Notes: generated by a model not told the origin, from the letters alone. Positions 1 to 11,046 are shown, numbered from the stretch's first letter. The stretch: DNA of 64,000 nucleotides from Unio delphinus (GCA_029339505.1 JAQISU010000070.1:567001-631000); one strand, 5' to 3'. Numbers and translations are program-made.

Positions 1-145
1 GTTCTACGCCAGCCAGATTAGAAACTTTTTTTTCCTCGCTTCTATTTACATTTAAGTGATGATGAATGTAGTCCCAGTTCATTTAGTCATGAGCACAAAG
101 TAGTATGGAGAACCAAAACGTGTCATTTAAACGAATTAACGAGGA
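1..145 (-). mobile_element. 5' end fragment of an L2/CR1-like LINE
   Basis: This stretch aligns by eye with the 5' end of the LINE at 50.8-54.07 kb in the same orientation. Shared words include gttctac, ccag, tttacattt, tttagtc/tttaatc, gagcacaa, tagtat and gaacca. The rest of this copy would lie left of the window. Only the untranslated 5' part is visible, so the family is assigned through the better copy. Confidence 0.6.
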
Positions 146-2590
146 TCCATTATGGCATAAACGGGTTGACTGGCGATCACGTGATGGTCGTTTATTCAAG
201 AATAAAGGACGTTGTAGCAGTTCTAATTTTTCTCGTTTCCAAAACAAGGAGATGATGAAACACATACAAACTGAGCAACCAATGCATGATGAAATACAAT
301 AATGTAGGCGAAGATAGACAACAAGCACATACATCATTTAAAAAAAATTGTACAAAAGCGGAACAGCAGCTTCAAGCCGATTAAGCGATAGCCATATCCT
401 CAAGAATGATCAGTGGTGTCATGATCATCTATAATAGTGTTGCCAAGACAGCCCGCAAATTCATTAGCGTTCTGAGTTGTACGATCAGTTAGACCACTGT
501 ACGGAGTAAGCGGGACCAATACATAAAGATAAAAAAGCAGATGGGCAAGAACTTTCTAATTTACCCAAATCACCCCCGACGCAATATTTTGATGCTGGGA
601 AGCACGCGTCTCTGTTTCCGTTTCTCAAAATTTTGCCGTGACGGCACGACCTACACGCAAGCATCAGTTCCTAGTGATATAGACTCGCTAGGTTTCCAGT
701 CGTTGTTCTCGCCTTGGGCTCATGCTGCTTTCCACGCATGCGTCAGCAATTTGAAGAGAAAAAAGTCGTTAATAGATGTATTCGTAGGTTTTCTGTTCTG
801 ACAGGGATTAAGACTAAAAAAATGTGAGTGTTCTGAAGAATTTAATACCATGGGTCAAAATATGAGGGATTTACCATACGCAAACCAATGTAAGTCGAAA
901 AAAATTTATTAACTGCAAACGTGCGTCCGATAGTCATAAATGTTCGAAGATTGAAAACTTAAGTGTGAAATACGGCCCAACCCTGTTTACCAGTAATGTC
1001 AGAAAAAAGGTGAGCTTTACTTGTTGATCTACAGCCGCAGACACGTGACATCATATCCCAACCATTCATATTATCCTGACCAGACCGAACAGTTCTAACA
1101 ATAACCTCTTAATACTGAGCGCCAAGCGATGCGGCTGCTACCACCATTTTGTAAACGTCTTTGCTTTGGGTCAGCCTGAGTTTAAACCCATCACCTCTCG
1201 CTCTAACCACTTAGGTCACATAATAATACCGCTCAGGTATTCAACCAAGTTAAGTGTAAAAATGCACACACTATCCCTCCCCCATGAACGACGCAAGCTG
1301 GCCACTGAAATAAATGTATAATCTAGTAATTTGACTCCTACATCTGAGAGCTCGAGGTACACGAGGTCAACGAAATCACCATAATCCCTAAATATACCCG
1401 CCATGAGGGAGAACCCTAAAACCCAAACATACGCAAAAACTTACAAAATAGTAGGGGGACAAGTCACAAACGCAGCATACAAATGCAACTCAGATCGTAA
1501 AAACCAAGCCCAGATCGTAAAAAGCAAAACACAATTAACGCTACACTAAATGATCGGAAAACTCAACGCACTAAAGTGCACAGCAGCCAGGTACTCTCCA
1601 AACAAGATTAGTGATTCCATGTAAAATAGAATCAGCAAAGGCAGAGCCAAGCAAGATCACCCAAAACCCAAAATGATTACAACTACAACATATAATGGTA
1701 AGCAGCCATTACGTGGACCACCAAAAAAACTGTACTGTGTCCAACGACACATTACAGGTAACAAAAGCGCACAAAACCCCCACACACCCCAAAACCAAAT
1801 GAAAAACAAAAACATACAAAACCCTCAGTGCGCTAAGGTGTGCTGTGGTCAAGTAACTGCACCATCCAAAAACAATACCAGTAAGTCCAAATATAAGTAA
1901 AACAGATAAGGCAGAACAACTGAAAATCCCCCAATCCACAACCAGTCATAATCGAATAAGGAAAACAAAACAACATATACATGGGCCACCAACTTGAAGA
2001 GAAGAAAGTAAAGAAAAAAAACACCAAATCAAATAGATCCAACGAATAATCCAAATTTAATTAGTGGTATCGATATGCTTATTTCCGAACAAAGCAAACA
2101 CTAACTCGGGGTCACATGCCGAGTAGTTCGTGTCAGGGGAATAAACACAAAACTAAGAAAAAATAGCAACACTGAAAAAGAAACAAGCAATGGTTACAAA
2201 ATCCAATTTTGAATTAATATTCTATTAGCTTCTGTACCCCCTCTCTGACTCGGTTGGGGAGGGGAAGCTTTAAAATAGTCCATAACAAACAAAACAGGGG
2301 CACGAAATGGTGAGTTCAAACAGTCCCAAAAACAATTTAAAAAAAATTTAAACAAATCCACTGCAGTTGAAACAAAAGTCACCCACAATGGTCCGACTCG
2401 GACAATACGGTATCCGTTACAAGGTAAAATAAATAAAAAAAACAAAGAGTTTGAGAAAAATGGAAAGGATGGGGTCATTTTTTTCTCCCCAAACAACTTG
2501 AGACCTCGATGTGATAGATACGGGTCATAAACTGCATGGTACAAGATAATGTATCATATTCTAACGCCTATCAACATACTATCAACAGCG
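146..2590. other. Non-genic stretch, partly C/A-rich
   Basis: No supported gene. Short open frames here (for example 541-801) have no recognisable domain. From about 1430 to 2170 the plus strand is strikingly rich in A and C and poor in G and T, with runs such as aaaacccaaac. This is a strand asymmetry without an obvious coding explanation. Confidence 0.5.
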
Positions 2591-2599
2591 ACTATATAT

Positions 2600-3640
2600 A
2601 CAGTACATGGTTACCAAAACCATACAAAGGATGGATTGCAGGTGCTCGATTACAATTACGATTTCAGTTACAGGTTGTGTGGCACTGATGATTACGATTA
2701 CGATTAGAGAGGGGATCATTGCGATTACAATTGCTTTCTATTTGCTTGTTATCTTATTTTGTTCTGGGCAGATATCAGAAACTTTTGCCTGTATATTGGT
2801 CACCTACAATAACAGATTCCTTATTGTAATTGTCAAAATTCCTGATCTTTTGTTAGGGAAACTTATATTATTTTTACAATGTATAAGAATATAATTAGTG
2901 ATGTTCTGGTTGTAATAATTATACGTAGGCCGATAAAAGATTCCCTCCCCCGGGGTGATAATGATTTCAGTTTAGGGGCTGATATCAACTATCCATTAAA
3001 ACGTGCAAAAATCTGCAGACACTTTTGCTGCACACATCGGTATATATTGTATACACTTACCATCCTGTTTCGCGGCTGTGGAGCTTCCGTTGGTTTAAGT
3101 ATTTTTGGGTGATATGTACACTATATATTACCAGAGCAATTCCCATGTTTGGTGACTTATAAATCCACATTTACCTCTGTCATGTGGCCATTTTGAATTT
3201 CGCGATCGATATGGCTGTTACCAGTTACCGTTATTTGTCTAAAGTGTACGCAGGTTTGCACGACCACCCCAAAGGGCAAGGCAGACTAGGCAATCGCCTT
3301 GGACCCCGTGCTTTCAGGAAATCGACTCATCAATACACTATTTTGCGCGGGGCCCCATGCTCATCGCTTGCTGCCTTGGGTTCCGCACATCCTAGGGAAA
3401 ATCTTACAAGCTTGTTCCGGAAGGATTTGCAGGCAGCAAAGTTGCGCATTAATGAACAGGTCACATCAGACCCACATATCGTCAATGAGTATCAAATGGA
3501 TTATATTTGCTCAATGCACTGCAAATAAAGGATAGTTACGATTATGAGTATAGAGCTTCTGAAATCAATGATTACGATTACGGTTACATCTCACATTGTA
3601 ATTGATAACAACCGATTACGATTACAGTCGTAAGCGGCCC
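2600..3640. repeat. Two clusters of GATTAC-like hexamers flanking a 0.8-kb segment
   Basis: Imperfect runs of gattac/gttac units occur at about 2640-2730 and again at 3536-3632. They bracket a segment that holds a longer open frame (3184-3528) without recognisable homology. The symmetric placement suggests the edges of one repeat unit, but no inverted terminal repeat or target duplication could be defined. Confidence 0.35.
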
Positions 3641-3945
3641 CATGCCTGACCCCTGCATCTGGTCAAGACAAAGACCTCACAGAACCCCAAAACCCAAACG
3701 TAGCCATGGCCTTAAAGAAAAAACCATGCTTCTCCCCAAACCTCAAAATTACCCACAACCAGAACATCTTCTTCTCCACAATCTTCTCTGCATTGTTTTC
3801 GCTGTTGTCTTCTCTTTTCTAATTTTTATTCCTTCCGTTTCTTCTCCTCCACCTCTTTCGTCCTCTTCTCATTTCCGCTTCTTTTTTTCGATTCAGGCTC
3901 TCTTTCTGTTTTTGACATCTTCATCCTTTTTAGTTTTCGTTTCAC
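3641..3945. other. Pyrimidine-rich stretch, no gene seen
   Basis: From about 3770 to 3920 the plus strand is dominated by C and T (cttcttctccac, cctccacctc, tttcgtcctcttct). I see no gene. The stretch lies just outside the last viral-like ORF and could be near an element end, but no terminal inverted repeat was found. Confidence 0.4.
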
Positions 3946-4340
3946 AGGTAATGATATGTCATTAATTTAATCATGACTATTTGCTTGAAAGGCTCTGACA
4001 AAAAATCGTTTCTTCGCTTCGTCTCTCCACTCTGAGACAAGAGAGCTTCAATGTGATTGATCTCTAGAGCAATCATTGGAGGAGAGGAATGATCACTCAA
4101 GTCCTTATACCACTGATGAAATACTGCTTCTTTGGAGATGAGGCTCCGAACTGCGTCAATATAATCATCCAATGTTTCTCCTTGACTCATCATCAGACAT
4201 GTATCGTGTTGAATTTGACTGGGATGATCGTTTTCAAATCCATATCAATCTTTGTTGATGAATTCCGTAATTGTATCCGCAAAGTGTTTGGCAAAACATG
4301 AGGCTAAATGTTTGTTTTGGCCAGCTGGACCTCAGCAATA
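3942..4340 (-). pseudogene. Unidentified ORF remnant downstream of the capsid gene
   Basis: An open minus-strand frame of 83 codons begins at 4193 and can be read further upstream to about 4340 through one in-frame stop (TGA near 4233). Visible peptides include GETLDDYIDAVRSL and ALLSQSGETKRRNDF. I do not recognise the family; the GETLDDYI stretch faintly resembles retroelement Gag proteins. It lies directly downstream of the major capsid remnant on the same strand, so it may be the last gene of the Polinton or an unrelated element fragment. Confidence 0.3.
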
Positions 4341-4452
4341 TGGCCTCTTTGTCTTTGTTTTGGGGTTCTACTTCCACGGTATCCTCCCATTACATTGCTA
4401 AAGACTCTCCACCATTCAACATTCAAAGAGGGATTAAAGTCTTCAGTAGCTT

Positions 4453-5220
4453 CTAATAGTCTAGAATGACTTCTATCAAACTGTTGATTTATATGGTATT
4501 ATTGAATTCGGCCTCAAAGATGACGTTTAACGTCTCGGGCAGCTTTTCTTTACACTGAAGCTCCACACGAATCTGGCTGAATTTTATTGGGTGGAAATGT
4601 CCCTCGTCGCTGCCTTGGTAAGGAGTGAAATCAAAAGCCAACAAAGTGTAACCTTTTGCATAACCATCGTAATGCTGTGACTGGTGTTAGTCCAGTGACT
4701 CCGTTTAGGAAAAAGTACGGTCATAAGTAATTGTTCTCAATGTCAGGTTCGAAAGTTCTGGTATACAAGGTCTTGCAATCGCGACTGACTTCGACCTTGG
4801 ACACTTTGTAAAATGCTGAAACTGGAAATGATTTTTACGCTCGACTCTACAGAGGGCTGCATTGCTCACAATACCAATGATTCAACGTTTGTGTAATTGC
4901 TATTGGACAGACGACCTTTAATCATGGAATAAGGTTACCGGGATTGGTAAAAGTTCACTTCCACACATCGGATCGGATACTTGGTGGCCGTTCAGCGCAA
5001 AGTATGACTGATGTAGTTTCCCACTTTAGGTAATACGTCCACGCGTCGCGCGTACAGCCTTGCTTCTTGGATGATGGGTTTTATAATTGTCATCAGTTTC
5101 ATCCATGAAATGGATTGTTATGATTCGGTCTCAGGTAGACATCCACGCTGTTCAGCAAATGCTTTTTTCTTTTCTTGGTAGTTCTAACTCTATTGGTTTT
5201 GAGGCCTCTGAAAGGATGTT
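4453..5220 (-). pseudogene. Polinton major capsid protein, C-terminal part, frameshifted
   Basis: The double jelly-roll major capsid proteins of Polintons (often annotated as F54H12.2-like) end in a conserved block. It appears here in several frames: LLNSVDVYLR near 5140, KYPIRCVEV near 4990, a NHFQFQHF stretch near 4840, GYTLLAFDFTP near 4660 and VIFEAEFNNTI near 4520, closing with a DY-stop. The protein would build the capsid shell. At least four frame changes and several stops separate these blocks. The N-terminal half is not readable; a (CT)n microsatellite sits immediately upstream. The next gene upstream on the same strand is the minor capsid remnant, the order expected of a late operon-like cluster. 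Confidence 0.75.
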
Positions 5221-5224
5221 CTCG

Positions 5225-5227
<3 letters not shown>

Positions 5228-5283
<56 letters not shown>
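5228..5283. repeat. (CT)n microsatellite
   Basis: An uninterrupted run of about 28 tc/ct units expands within or beside the decayed capsid gene. The open frames crossing it (Ser-Leu repeats on plus, Arg-Glu repeats on minus) are products of the repeat and not genes. Confidence 0.95.
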
Positions 5284-5287
<4 letters not shown>

Positions 5288-5700
5288 TGTCCTTGCTATG
5301 GCGTCAGGGAATCAAGAATGCCTGACACGGTAGCATCCATGCCATTTATAGTTTATCATTGGCCCAAAAATGCATTTACCCGTTACCCGTTTGCAGCTTG
5401 ATATTTGTGCCTGCTCTTATGAAAGCCTCTTTGGGGTTTTGTTTCTCGATGATGACATTTTAGAGAAATTATGTGCATTGCATCAACGCGGAATCTTTCA
5501 AGGCGTGCAATCCTCGTGTCAACATTGGATTACAAACCGGGACCACCGAACGAAACAAAAATGACATTTAGCCTCAACAGATCTCCTAAACAATGTCCTC
5601 ACTGTTGAGTAACTCCTCAATACTCAGGATACATAGCTTACGAGTCGTTAGAGAATCGATTTCGAAAGTGGTGTTTCACCGTGACTTTTCTTTTACTGAA
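5284..5700 (-). other. Unreadable stretch between the two capsid genes
   Basis: Position and spacing suggest that this holds the eroded N-terminal part of the major capsid gene and the end of the minor capsid gene. No block could be matched with confidence in any frame, so no coding call is made. Confidence 0.35.
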
Positions 5701-6525
5701 TGAAATATGTTGACCCAGAGAGAATTTTATAGCAACGCTGACTGTGCCGAAATACGACTTCCGTCACGCAAATAATGAGGATGTAAAAATTCATGATGAA
5801 CGTGATAGCTGTTTCCATCTTACTCGTCAGCATTCGTGGCAGAATCTAATTTGAAAGGAATAACACGTAGTAACGGTAAGTAGGTGTGTCGCACCACGTT
5901 GTACTACACCCCATCAGAGTACACACAATTCAAATTGAGTCATTTGTTCAGTTCTACAGGGCATCTAAAGTTGTTCACAGACGACCAGTTGCTGGGGATG
6001 AATGGTACGGACTCACCTGGCTTAATAATTTTGATATCCCCACCCAAATAATAAAAAAATTCGGGATTAAATTGAATATCCATCCTTTTGTTTATTTTAA
6101 ATTTCATTAGTAGGCGATGCGCAACTTTATGGTATTCAATCTTTACAACTTGATTTAGTTTCTCCAATTCTTTGTTAAAAGCTGCCTCGAACGTTTAGTA
6201 ATCGTGTCCACCAGATGTTGAACACTAAAATAATAGCCTACTGAAATTCTCACGGTACAGATATTGAGCCGTGAATTGACGGGTGATTGTCTTTTGGGAA
6301 TGAAAATTTTACTTTCATCCAAACAAATTTTTTAATTGTTCGTTAAGAACTTCGACCTCACAAAAAAATTTCTGTTCAGTTATGATTTTGATTTGTGTAG
6401 GGTGAATCATTTCCACCAAATCCACTTCACAATGGGCTTCGTATACAAATCAGATGGCCTGATGTAATTTGGTCGTGAAACAGCAGACCTTGTTGATGGG
6501 AAACACATTCATGAAACTTTCACAA
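5700..6525 (-). pseudogene. Polinton penton-like minor capsid protein remnant
   Basis: Translated pieces on the minus strand follow the order of the single jelly-roll minor capsid family. Near the start is FPINKVCCFTTKL. It is followed by HCEVDLVEMIHPTQIK (family pattern: Val-Ala-Leu-Val-Glu-Ile-x-Tyr-Pro). Next are an FNPEFFYYLGG block, CVYSDGV (family: YVYCDI), YLPLLRVIP and LHPHYL. The protein forms the capsid vertices. The reading is broken by several in-frame stops, for instance after the ELNK peptide near 5940 and within the CVYSDGV block, and by at least one frameshift in the first half. It is adjacent to, and on the same strand as, the major capsid remnant. Confidence 0.72.
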
Positions 6526-6712
6526 GGTAACTTTAAGTATAATTGGTTATTAAGGTCAGAGTAGTATCTAAAAGAGGAGTTTTGTTGTTGGAGTGGTGAC
6601 TATTGGGAGTTTGACTAACGTTGGACACAAGAGTCCCCTTGTTCTCGTTAGAAAAGTATTTCAGAGAAGGATTAGGAAGAAGGTAACCGATGCAACTGCA
6701 CTATAAAATGGA

Positions 6713-6940
6713 TCACAATTGTTTGTCTCCTAGTTGCATCCTCATATTGACAATGGCAGCACCGATGATACAATACACCACAAACATTTGGCAGAAAAAT
6801 ACGATTCGCGTTTTAGTCACATGTTCTCCCCACCACACCCGCAGTGGATGCTTTGGTAGATCTTGCAGAGAAGAACTAGGTGAAGGAGTGGTCACAATAG
6901 TACTGGCAGCCGAGGCTGTGTTGAAGGGCATGATGGTCAC
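6713..6940 (-). CDS. Small ORF with a hydrophobic segment, unknown
   Basis: Open frame of 75 codons between the integrase and minor capsid remnants. It has a Ser/Thr/Pro-rich N-terminal half and a hydrophobic segment (VFFCQMFVVYCIIGAAIV) that could span a membrane. No family is recognised. Small membrane or virion proteins are common in this position in virus-like transposons, but that is context only, and the frame could be fortuitous. Confidence 0.3.
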   Translation of the reverse strand: MTIMPFNTASAASTIVTTPSPSSSLQDLPKHPLRVWWGEHVTKTRIVFFCQMFVVYCIIGAAIVNMRMQLGDKQL

Positions 6941-6964
6941 TTATTATTATATTGAATGACTTGC

Positions 6965-7960
6965 GAAGCGTCGATCCAAGAATCAAAAAAATATCCTTTC
7001 AACGTACTTTGACTTCTTTGACACGTCTTTTTCGAACTTTTCGGGTTAATCTTTTGCGAATGTTTTCGATGTCTTACACTTCGTCTTCTTTGTTTAACAC
7101 TTCCCCAATCATGTCTACCAATTTATAGACGGCAGGGTGACAGCCACTCACTCGTCCAGTGACATGAAACAATTCGGTGATCCAGTTGAGAAAGTAACTT
7201 TTGTAGAAAGTGCATTTGGTTTTGTCAATGGGCACTCAATCGGCTGCTTTAATAATCCAAACAACAAACAATCACTCAAAAACAGTCACTATGTTTTCGA
7301 GAGTCACTTCTTGCGGACGTACGTCCGATGCTCCGATAGTAAGATTGGTTGTAACCTTGGACCAGGTGTGGTAAGACGTCGATGTACTTGAGAGTGTATT
7401 ATTGTGTAAAATATTCCCACGTGCATTCTGTCAAGGTGCGTTGAAAACGTTCCACGATGCTGGCTTTGGTTTCTGGATTCTCTGTGGTGAAAAATGAATG
7501 TCACGTTTCATTAAATATTTTGGAAACGTCGGGTCTGAAATTAGATGTTATTGTCGGTGTGCCATCGAAGAGGGTGACGACTACTTTGTTTTAACACAGG
7601 TCTGATTGCTCGCACTAATTCTCAAATCACTTTGGAAGTCAATTGCATGACCCAAGCAAATTTGAAAAGATGTCGATGACACAAATATTGGTAGCCACAA
7701 CGTTTGGTGACCACATGAGAGATATCGGCTAAACCGGCTTGCAATTGATGATCGATGCCTTCCACTCGGGTTCGACTTCTGGAAAACTTCGGGAAGGTGC
7801 GTTTAAATGGGTTTGTGTAAAGTGTGCGGGGCTTGTTCTTATAACCATCGTGCACTGGAGGTAAACGGAGACTTCTCAGACGGTATTTGGCAGCGGACAT
7901 CATCTTTTTAGCCCAAGCTGTAATTTCTCGTCGGGGGGGGGGGGTAGGACGCGCTGACAT
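6965..7960 (-). pseudogene. Polinton retroviral-type integrase (rve fold), inactivated
   Basis: The central core begins with YTNPFKRTFPKFSR and GIDHQLQAGLADI, then GYQYLCHRHLFKFAWVMQL. In another frame (about 7300-7500) come ENPETKASIVERFQRTL, YIDVLPHLVQGYNQSYY and RSIGRTSAR. A chromo-like tail (DSWIDASQVIQ) is readable near 6970. These blocks match the Polinton integrase, which joins element ends to the host chromosome. The first catalytic Asp (family ADL) is Gly here and the second (family IDVFSK) is lost, while the Glu of VERF remains. One frame change lies between the two halves and a stop (TAA) follows EYFTQ. The gene cannot be functional. Confidence 0.85.
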
Positions 7961-8028
7961 CTTACTAGGAATAATAGCTGCTGACGGTGTTTGAACGATT
8001 TCTCGTGCCTCTTCTTCTTCAGGGATTC

Positions 8029-8376
8029 TTAGCGCTGCGACTGTCGTGACAGCTGGGTGGGTGATGGTGGTGGTGATGGATTTTTCATCAGGGTCTTAAA
8101 AAATTTCAGAGCTGGCAGAGCTGTTTCGTCTAAAGCTTTCTGGGGACAGAGTTGCATTCGTTGCAATAGTTGACCTACCTTTGCATTTTTTCTGTTTCGG
8201 ACAAATCGTTGAGATTCATTAACGATTGTGATTCGTGTTGTGACTCGGACATCTAGGTCAAATGAGGATAGGGAGGTCAACGATGGCATTAAATCCATCA
8301 TTTGAAAGGTACTAAAGCCAGTTTTGTGTCCTTCTATCCGATTCCAGTGGTCACTTATTAGATCTTTAAACTCCAA
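8029..8376 (-). CDS. ORF of unknown function upstream of the integrase
   Basis: A 115-codon frame lies immediately upstream of the integrase remnant. Its middle contains DLDVRVTTRITIVNESQRF and its end is Pro/Ser/Gln-rich. I recognise no family. It is one of the longer uninterrupted frames of the element, so it may be a preserved accessory ORF, but no catalytic motif can be pointed to. Confidence 0.35.
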   Translation of the reverse strand: MEFKDLISDHWNRIEGHKTGFSTFQMMDLMPSLTSLSSFDLDVRVTTRITIVNESQRFVRNRKNAKVGQLLQRMQLCPQKALDETALPALKFFKTLMKNPSPPPSPTQLSRQSQR

Positions 8377-8399
8377 AGGTACATTTTATCTTCTTCGTC

Positions 8400-8831
8400 C
8401 TTTATGAGTCCTCCCAGCATTGTTTCTATTACACTTTTCAACAAGAGGGTGACATCTTTAGTTGCTGGTTCCGGGGCACACACCATAAATACACCGATGC
8501 CGATGACTTGGCACACACCCTTTTATCTTTTTTTTCTGGGACTATCGCTTCGGCAAAAAAGTGACAAGATTTGTTTGCAATTTTCTTTGGAATTACTGTA
8601 TCTTTTCATGGGGTGACGTCGATGCCTGATTAAGTGGTTTGTTTTTTCCTTCTTCTTTGTCTTCGGATGACTAGACTGTCCTTTATTTTCCCAATTCCTT
8701 TCTGGATAGAAGACCGACGAAGGTGACAGTGTCACCTCTTTGCGGGGATATCTTTGGGCGTTCAAGAGCACAAAAACACCGATACCCATCATTTTGTCAC
8801 AAGTCCTTTTTATAATTGAATGCGTTGCCAC
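8400..8831 (-). pseudogene. Tandemly duplicated small ORF (GIGVF motif)
   Basis: Two adjacent segments encode related peptides on the minus strand. The upstream copy (around 8690-8830) reads CDKMMGIGVFVLLNAQ followed by a KEVTLSPSSV block. The downstream copy (around 8400-8520) reads CQVIGIGVFMVCAPEP followed by KDVTLLLKSV. The DNA of the two copies is also alignable (acaccgatgccgatga and acaccgatacccatca). Function is unknown. The duplication inside the element argues that this was a real gene rather than a chance frame. Confidence 0.45.
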
Positions 8832-8868
8832 TGATTTTCTTTAAGTTGCATGAACTTGATGACAGGCA

Positions 8869-9700
8869 TCACACGCCGCGGGTTGTTCGCAAAGGACTAA
8901 ATTGGGCCAGTGTTTGCTTGGAAAAATTCAGTAAGCTCGGTAACATGATCGAGCTATCTTGGACTTTGATATTGGAGAAAGGTACTTTGTGAGCAGCTGC
9001 CACTGCACCTAAAGAAGCGGAGGGTGTCACCACTGGAGAGGTTCTTGAAGACGCGAGTTTCCATTGTTTCATCAAATGAGGAAGAACGGCTGTCAAATTG
9101 GGTTTCACAGGCATCACCAACAACTGAGACATAGAAAAACATGAGGCTACTGGATTCGCAGTCACAGTCTCTGAAATTCGATGTTTACAAATATAAGGTT
9201 GCACCCTGTCTGAAGTACCTCTCTTGTGTGTAGATTGTGTCTGTGATCAGTCTGCTTTTTCCTGTAATTTTCTTTTATGCGACCTGGTCTTGACTCCACT
9301 GATCTTTTTCTTTTGGGTCCGTTTTGCATTTTTGTGGAGTAGCTCTTTTTTGTGTGAGTGTGTGTGTGTGTGTGGAGGACTTTGGAGGCATTAAAATCGC
9401 AATTTTAACAGGGAGCGACTGATAACACCTTCTAGAGAACCATTACCTCCAGGTTTCAAAATGAATTGCTTTTTTGTTTGAGTGTTGATGCGATGATGAG
9501 CCTGTTGCGTCAAATCTACTTTGTTGTGGGAAAAAAGCGTTTGATTTGATGAGGGATGTATGTGATACCTTGAAGCAATTGAGGTGCTGTCAAAGGAAGC
9601 AGCTGTAAGACTTCTCGGAGTCTGGGTTCTAAGACACAGGCACTTCTTTTCGTGACTGATGCTCTAAAATGCGCGATTCATTTTGACCGGAAGATGAGAC
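8869..9700 (-). pseudogene. Basic, Lys/Arg-rich protein remnant, possible virion DNA-binding protein
   Basis: Upstream pieces include QFILKPGGNGSLEGVIS near 9440. A lysine/arginine-rich stretch near 9250-9340 (KNAKRTQKKKISGVKTR) would act as a nuclear or DNA-binding region. A 111-codon frame (8869-9204) rich in Ser, Ala and Pro follows in another frame. I do not recognise a defined family. Basic core proteins are usual in adenovirus-like and Polinton-like virions, so a condensing role is a context-based guess. Frame breaks separate the pieces. Confidence 0.35.
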
Positions 9701-9729
9701 TGAAGAGACGGTATGTTGGCGCCGTGTGA

Positions 9730-10450
9730 TTAAGACCCAAAGTGTCCGAAGTTTTTAGAGCATTTTTCTCTGTTGTTATTAAGCTGACCACGGGGACGTG
9801 TACACACGTGAGTACGAAATCGCAAATAATTGGGTGTGGGTGGGTTTTTAAGTCCACGATTAAATAGGCATGTTGTGTTTGAGTTGCATCGTCGTACGCA
9901 TGAGTTAGCTAAGGCTTTCCTCACTATTTGGCTTAGACATGCACTTGGGATGTAACTCTAGAGCTTTTAAACAAGACCCTCTAATAAATATTGAGGCTGA
10001 TAGTGTGATGGGCTTTCCTTTATTGAAACTAATTTAGGGTGATATAAATAACATTGGCATTACGATGATGCACTTTGCGCGTAAACCACAGTTTAATTTT
10101 TTCTTCGTCTTCTCCTAACATGTCCTCGAAAATGACCAGATAGGTTTTACTGGGATCAGACACGATCCCCTTGTCATCGCCAGGAATACCTTTCACAAAC
10201 ACGCTGGAATCGCTTTGACTTTCTCGCAAGAGACTATACGTCGATTGTCACTCTTTCTAACACCACACGATCCGTTTAGGTGGACGATCGATCAAATTAT
10301 GTTTATGTTTAATCAAACGTTTAACAAATTCGGTTTTGCTTGAAACTCTGGGTCGGACAATTAACAGGTTTAAGAGATAATGACAATACATGGCATCCCA
10401 ACTAGCACGATCTAAGTGTTCGTGGATGACTTTGAAAGTATATGAAGATG
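9730..10450 (-). pseudogene. Polinton packaging ATPase (FtsK/HerA type) remnant
   Basis: The gene is recognised by its Walker B block YLVIFEDMLGE and the following HHRNANVIYITLN, which is diagnostic of A32-like/Polinton genome-packaging ATPases. Upstream, the Walker A region reads RPRVSSKTEFVKRLI, where the family has a Gly-x4-Gly-Lys-Thr/Ser loop, so glycines are missing and ATP binding would be impaired. A PPKRIVWC block between them matches the family. A stop follows this block near 10250. The C-terminal third is frameshifted. The product would pump genome DNA into capsids. It lies between the basic-protein remnant and a membrane-protein ORF. Confidence 0.75.
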
Positions 10451-10554
10451 GTGTAGAGAAAGCAGAGGTAGATATAGTGAAGGTGTTGACAATTTTAACA
10501 CGAAAACAGGCAAGACAAGATTTTTTTTAAAAACTTTTATCGGCACAGCTTTTT

Positions 10555-10965
10555 TTAACACACGTTAAAAATGGAGCAAAATACGAAAAGCCGAATGGTT
10601 ACGTACAGCAATAAAATACACATCAAAGCCATCAAAGTTGAGCATAAACAGGTCTCTGTACAACATTTGTGGTGACCAATGTGTTGTCTCCTAGGGACAG
10701 TACGTAATATTCTTAGAGTCTTGACATTGGGCACAGTCACACAGATGTCCTTCCGGAATGACCTTTCGGAAATGTCCATGACAGTAAAGTCCTGAAGGCA
10801 GTTGTTGTGTTCGGTGATGGGTTCTTCTTCTGAGACTGTCACTAACACAGGTTTAAAAGTTACTTTTTTCACTGGACGTTTTAATTTAGGATAAAAACTC
10901 TTGGGCATAATTGGCCACTTCTTTGGTCCATGCCACGAAACCCCAACTTTTCCAGTCACATGCAT
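10555..10965 (-). CDS. Small protein with C-terminal membrane anchor, unknown
   Basis: A 136-codon frame with a basic N-terminal half (FYPKLKRPVKKVTFKP), an acidic middle and a strongly hydrophobic C-terminal segment (LMALMCILLLYVTIRLFVF), so a tail-anchored membrane protein is predicted. The ATG is followed by an unbroken frame, one of the best preserved in the element. No family is recognised. Virus-like transposons often carry such a protein among their late genes, but this is inference from position. Confidence 0.4.
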   Translation of the reverse strand: MHVTGKVGVSWHGPKKWPIMPKSFYPKLKRPVKKVTFKPVLVTVSEEEPITEHNNCLQDFTVMDISERSFRKDICVTVPNVKTLRILRTVPRRQHIGHHKCCTETCLCSTLMALMCILLLYVTIRLFVFCSIFNVC

Positions 10966-11046
10966 TATGTCCAGTGAGGCTTTAAGTCACAAGCTAGACA
11001 CACATCGTTGTACACATGTTCAGTGCCAAAAGTTGACGAGTCTTTT

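Noticed and set aside
541..801. 86-codon ORF near the window start
   Set aside because: No recognisable domain, no promoter or splice context, and a length expected by chance.
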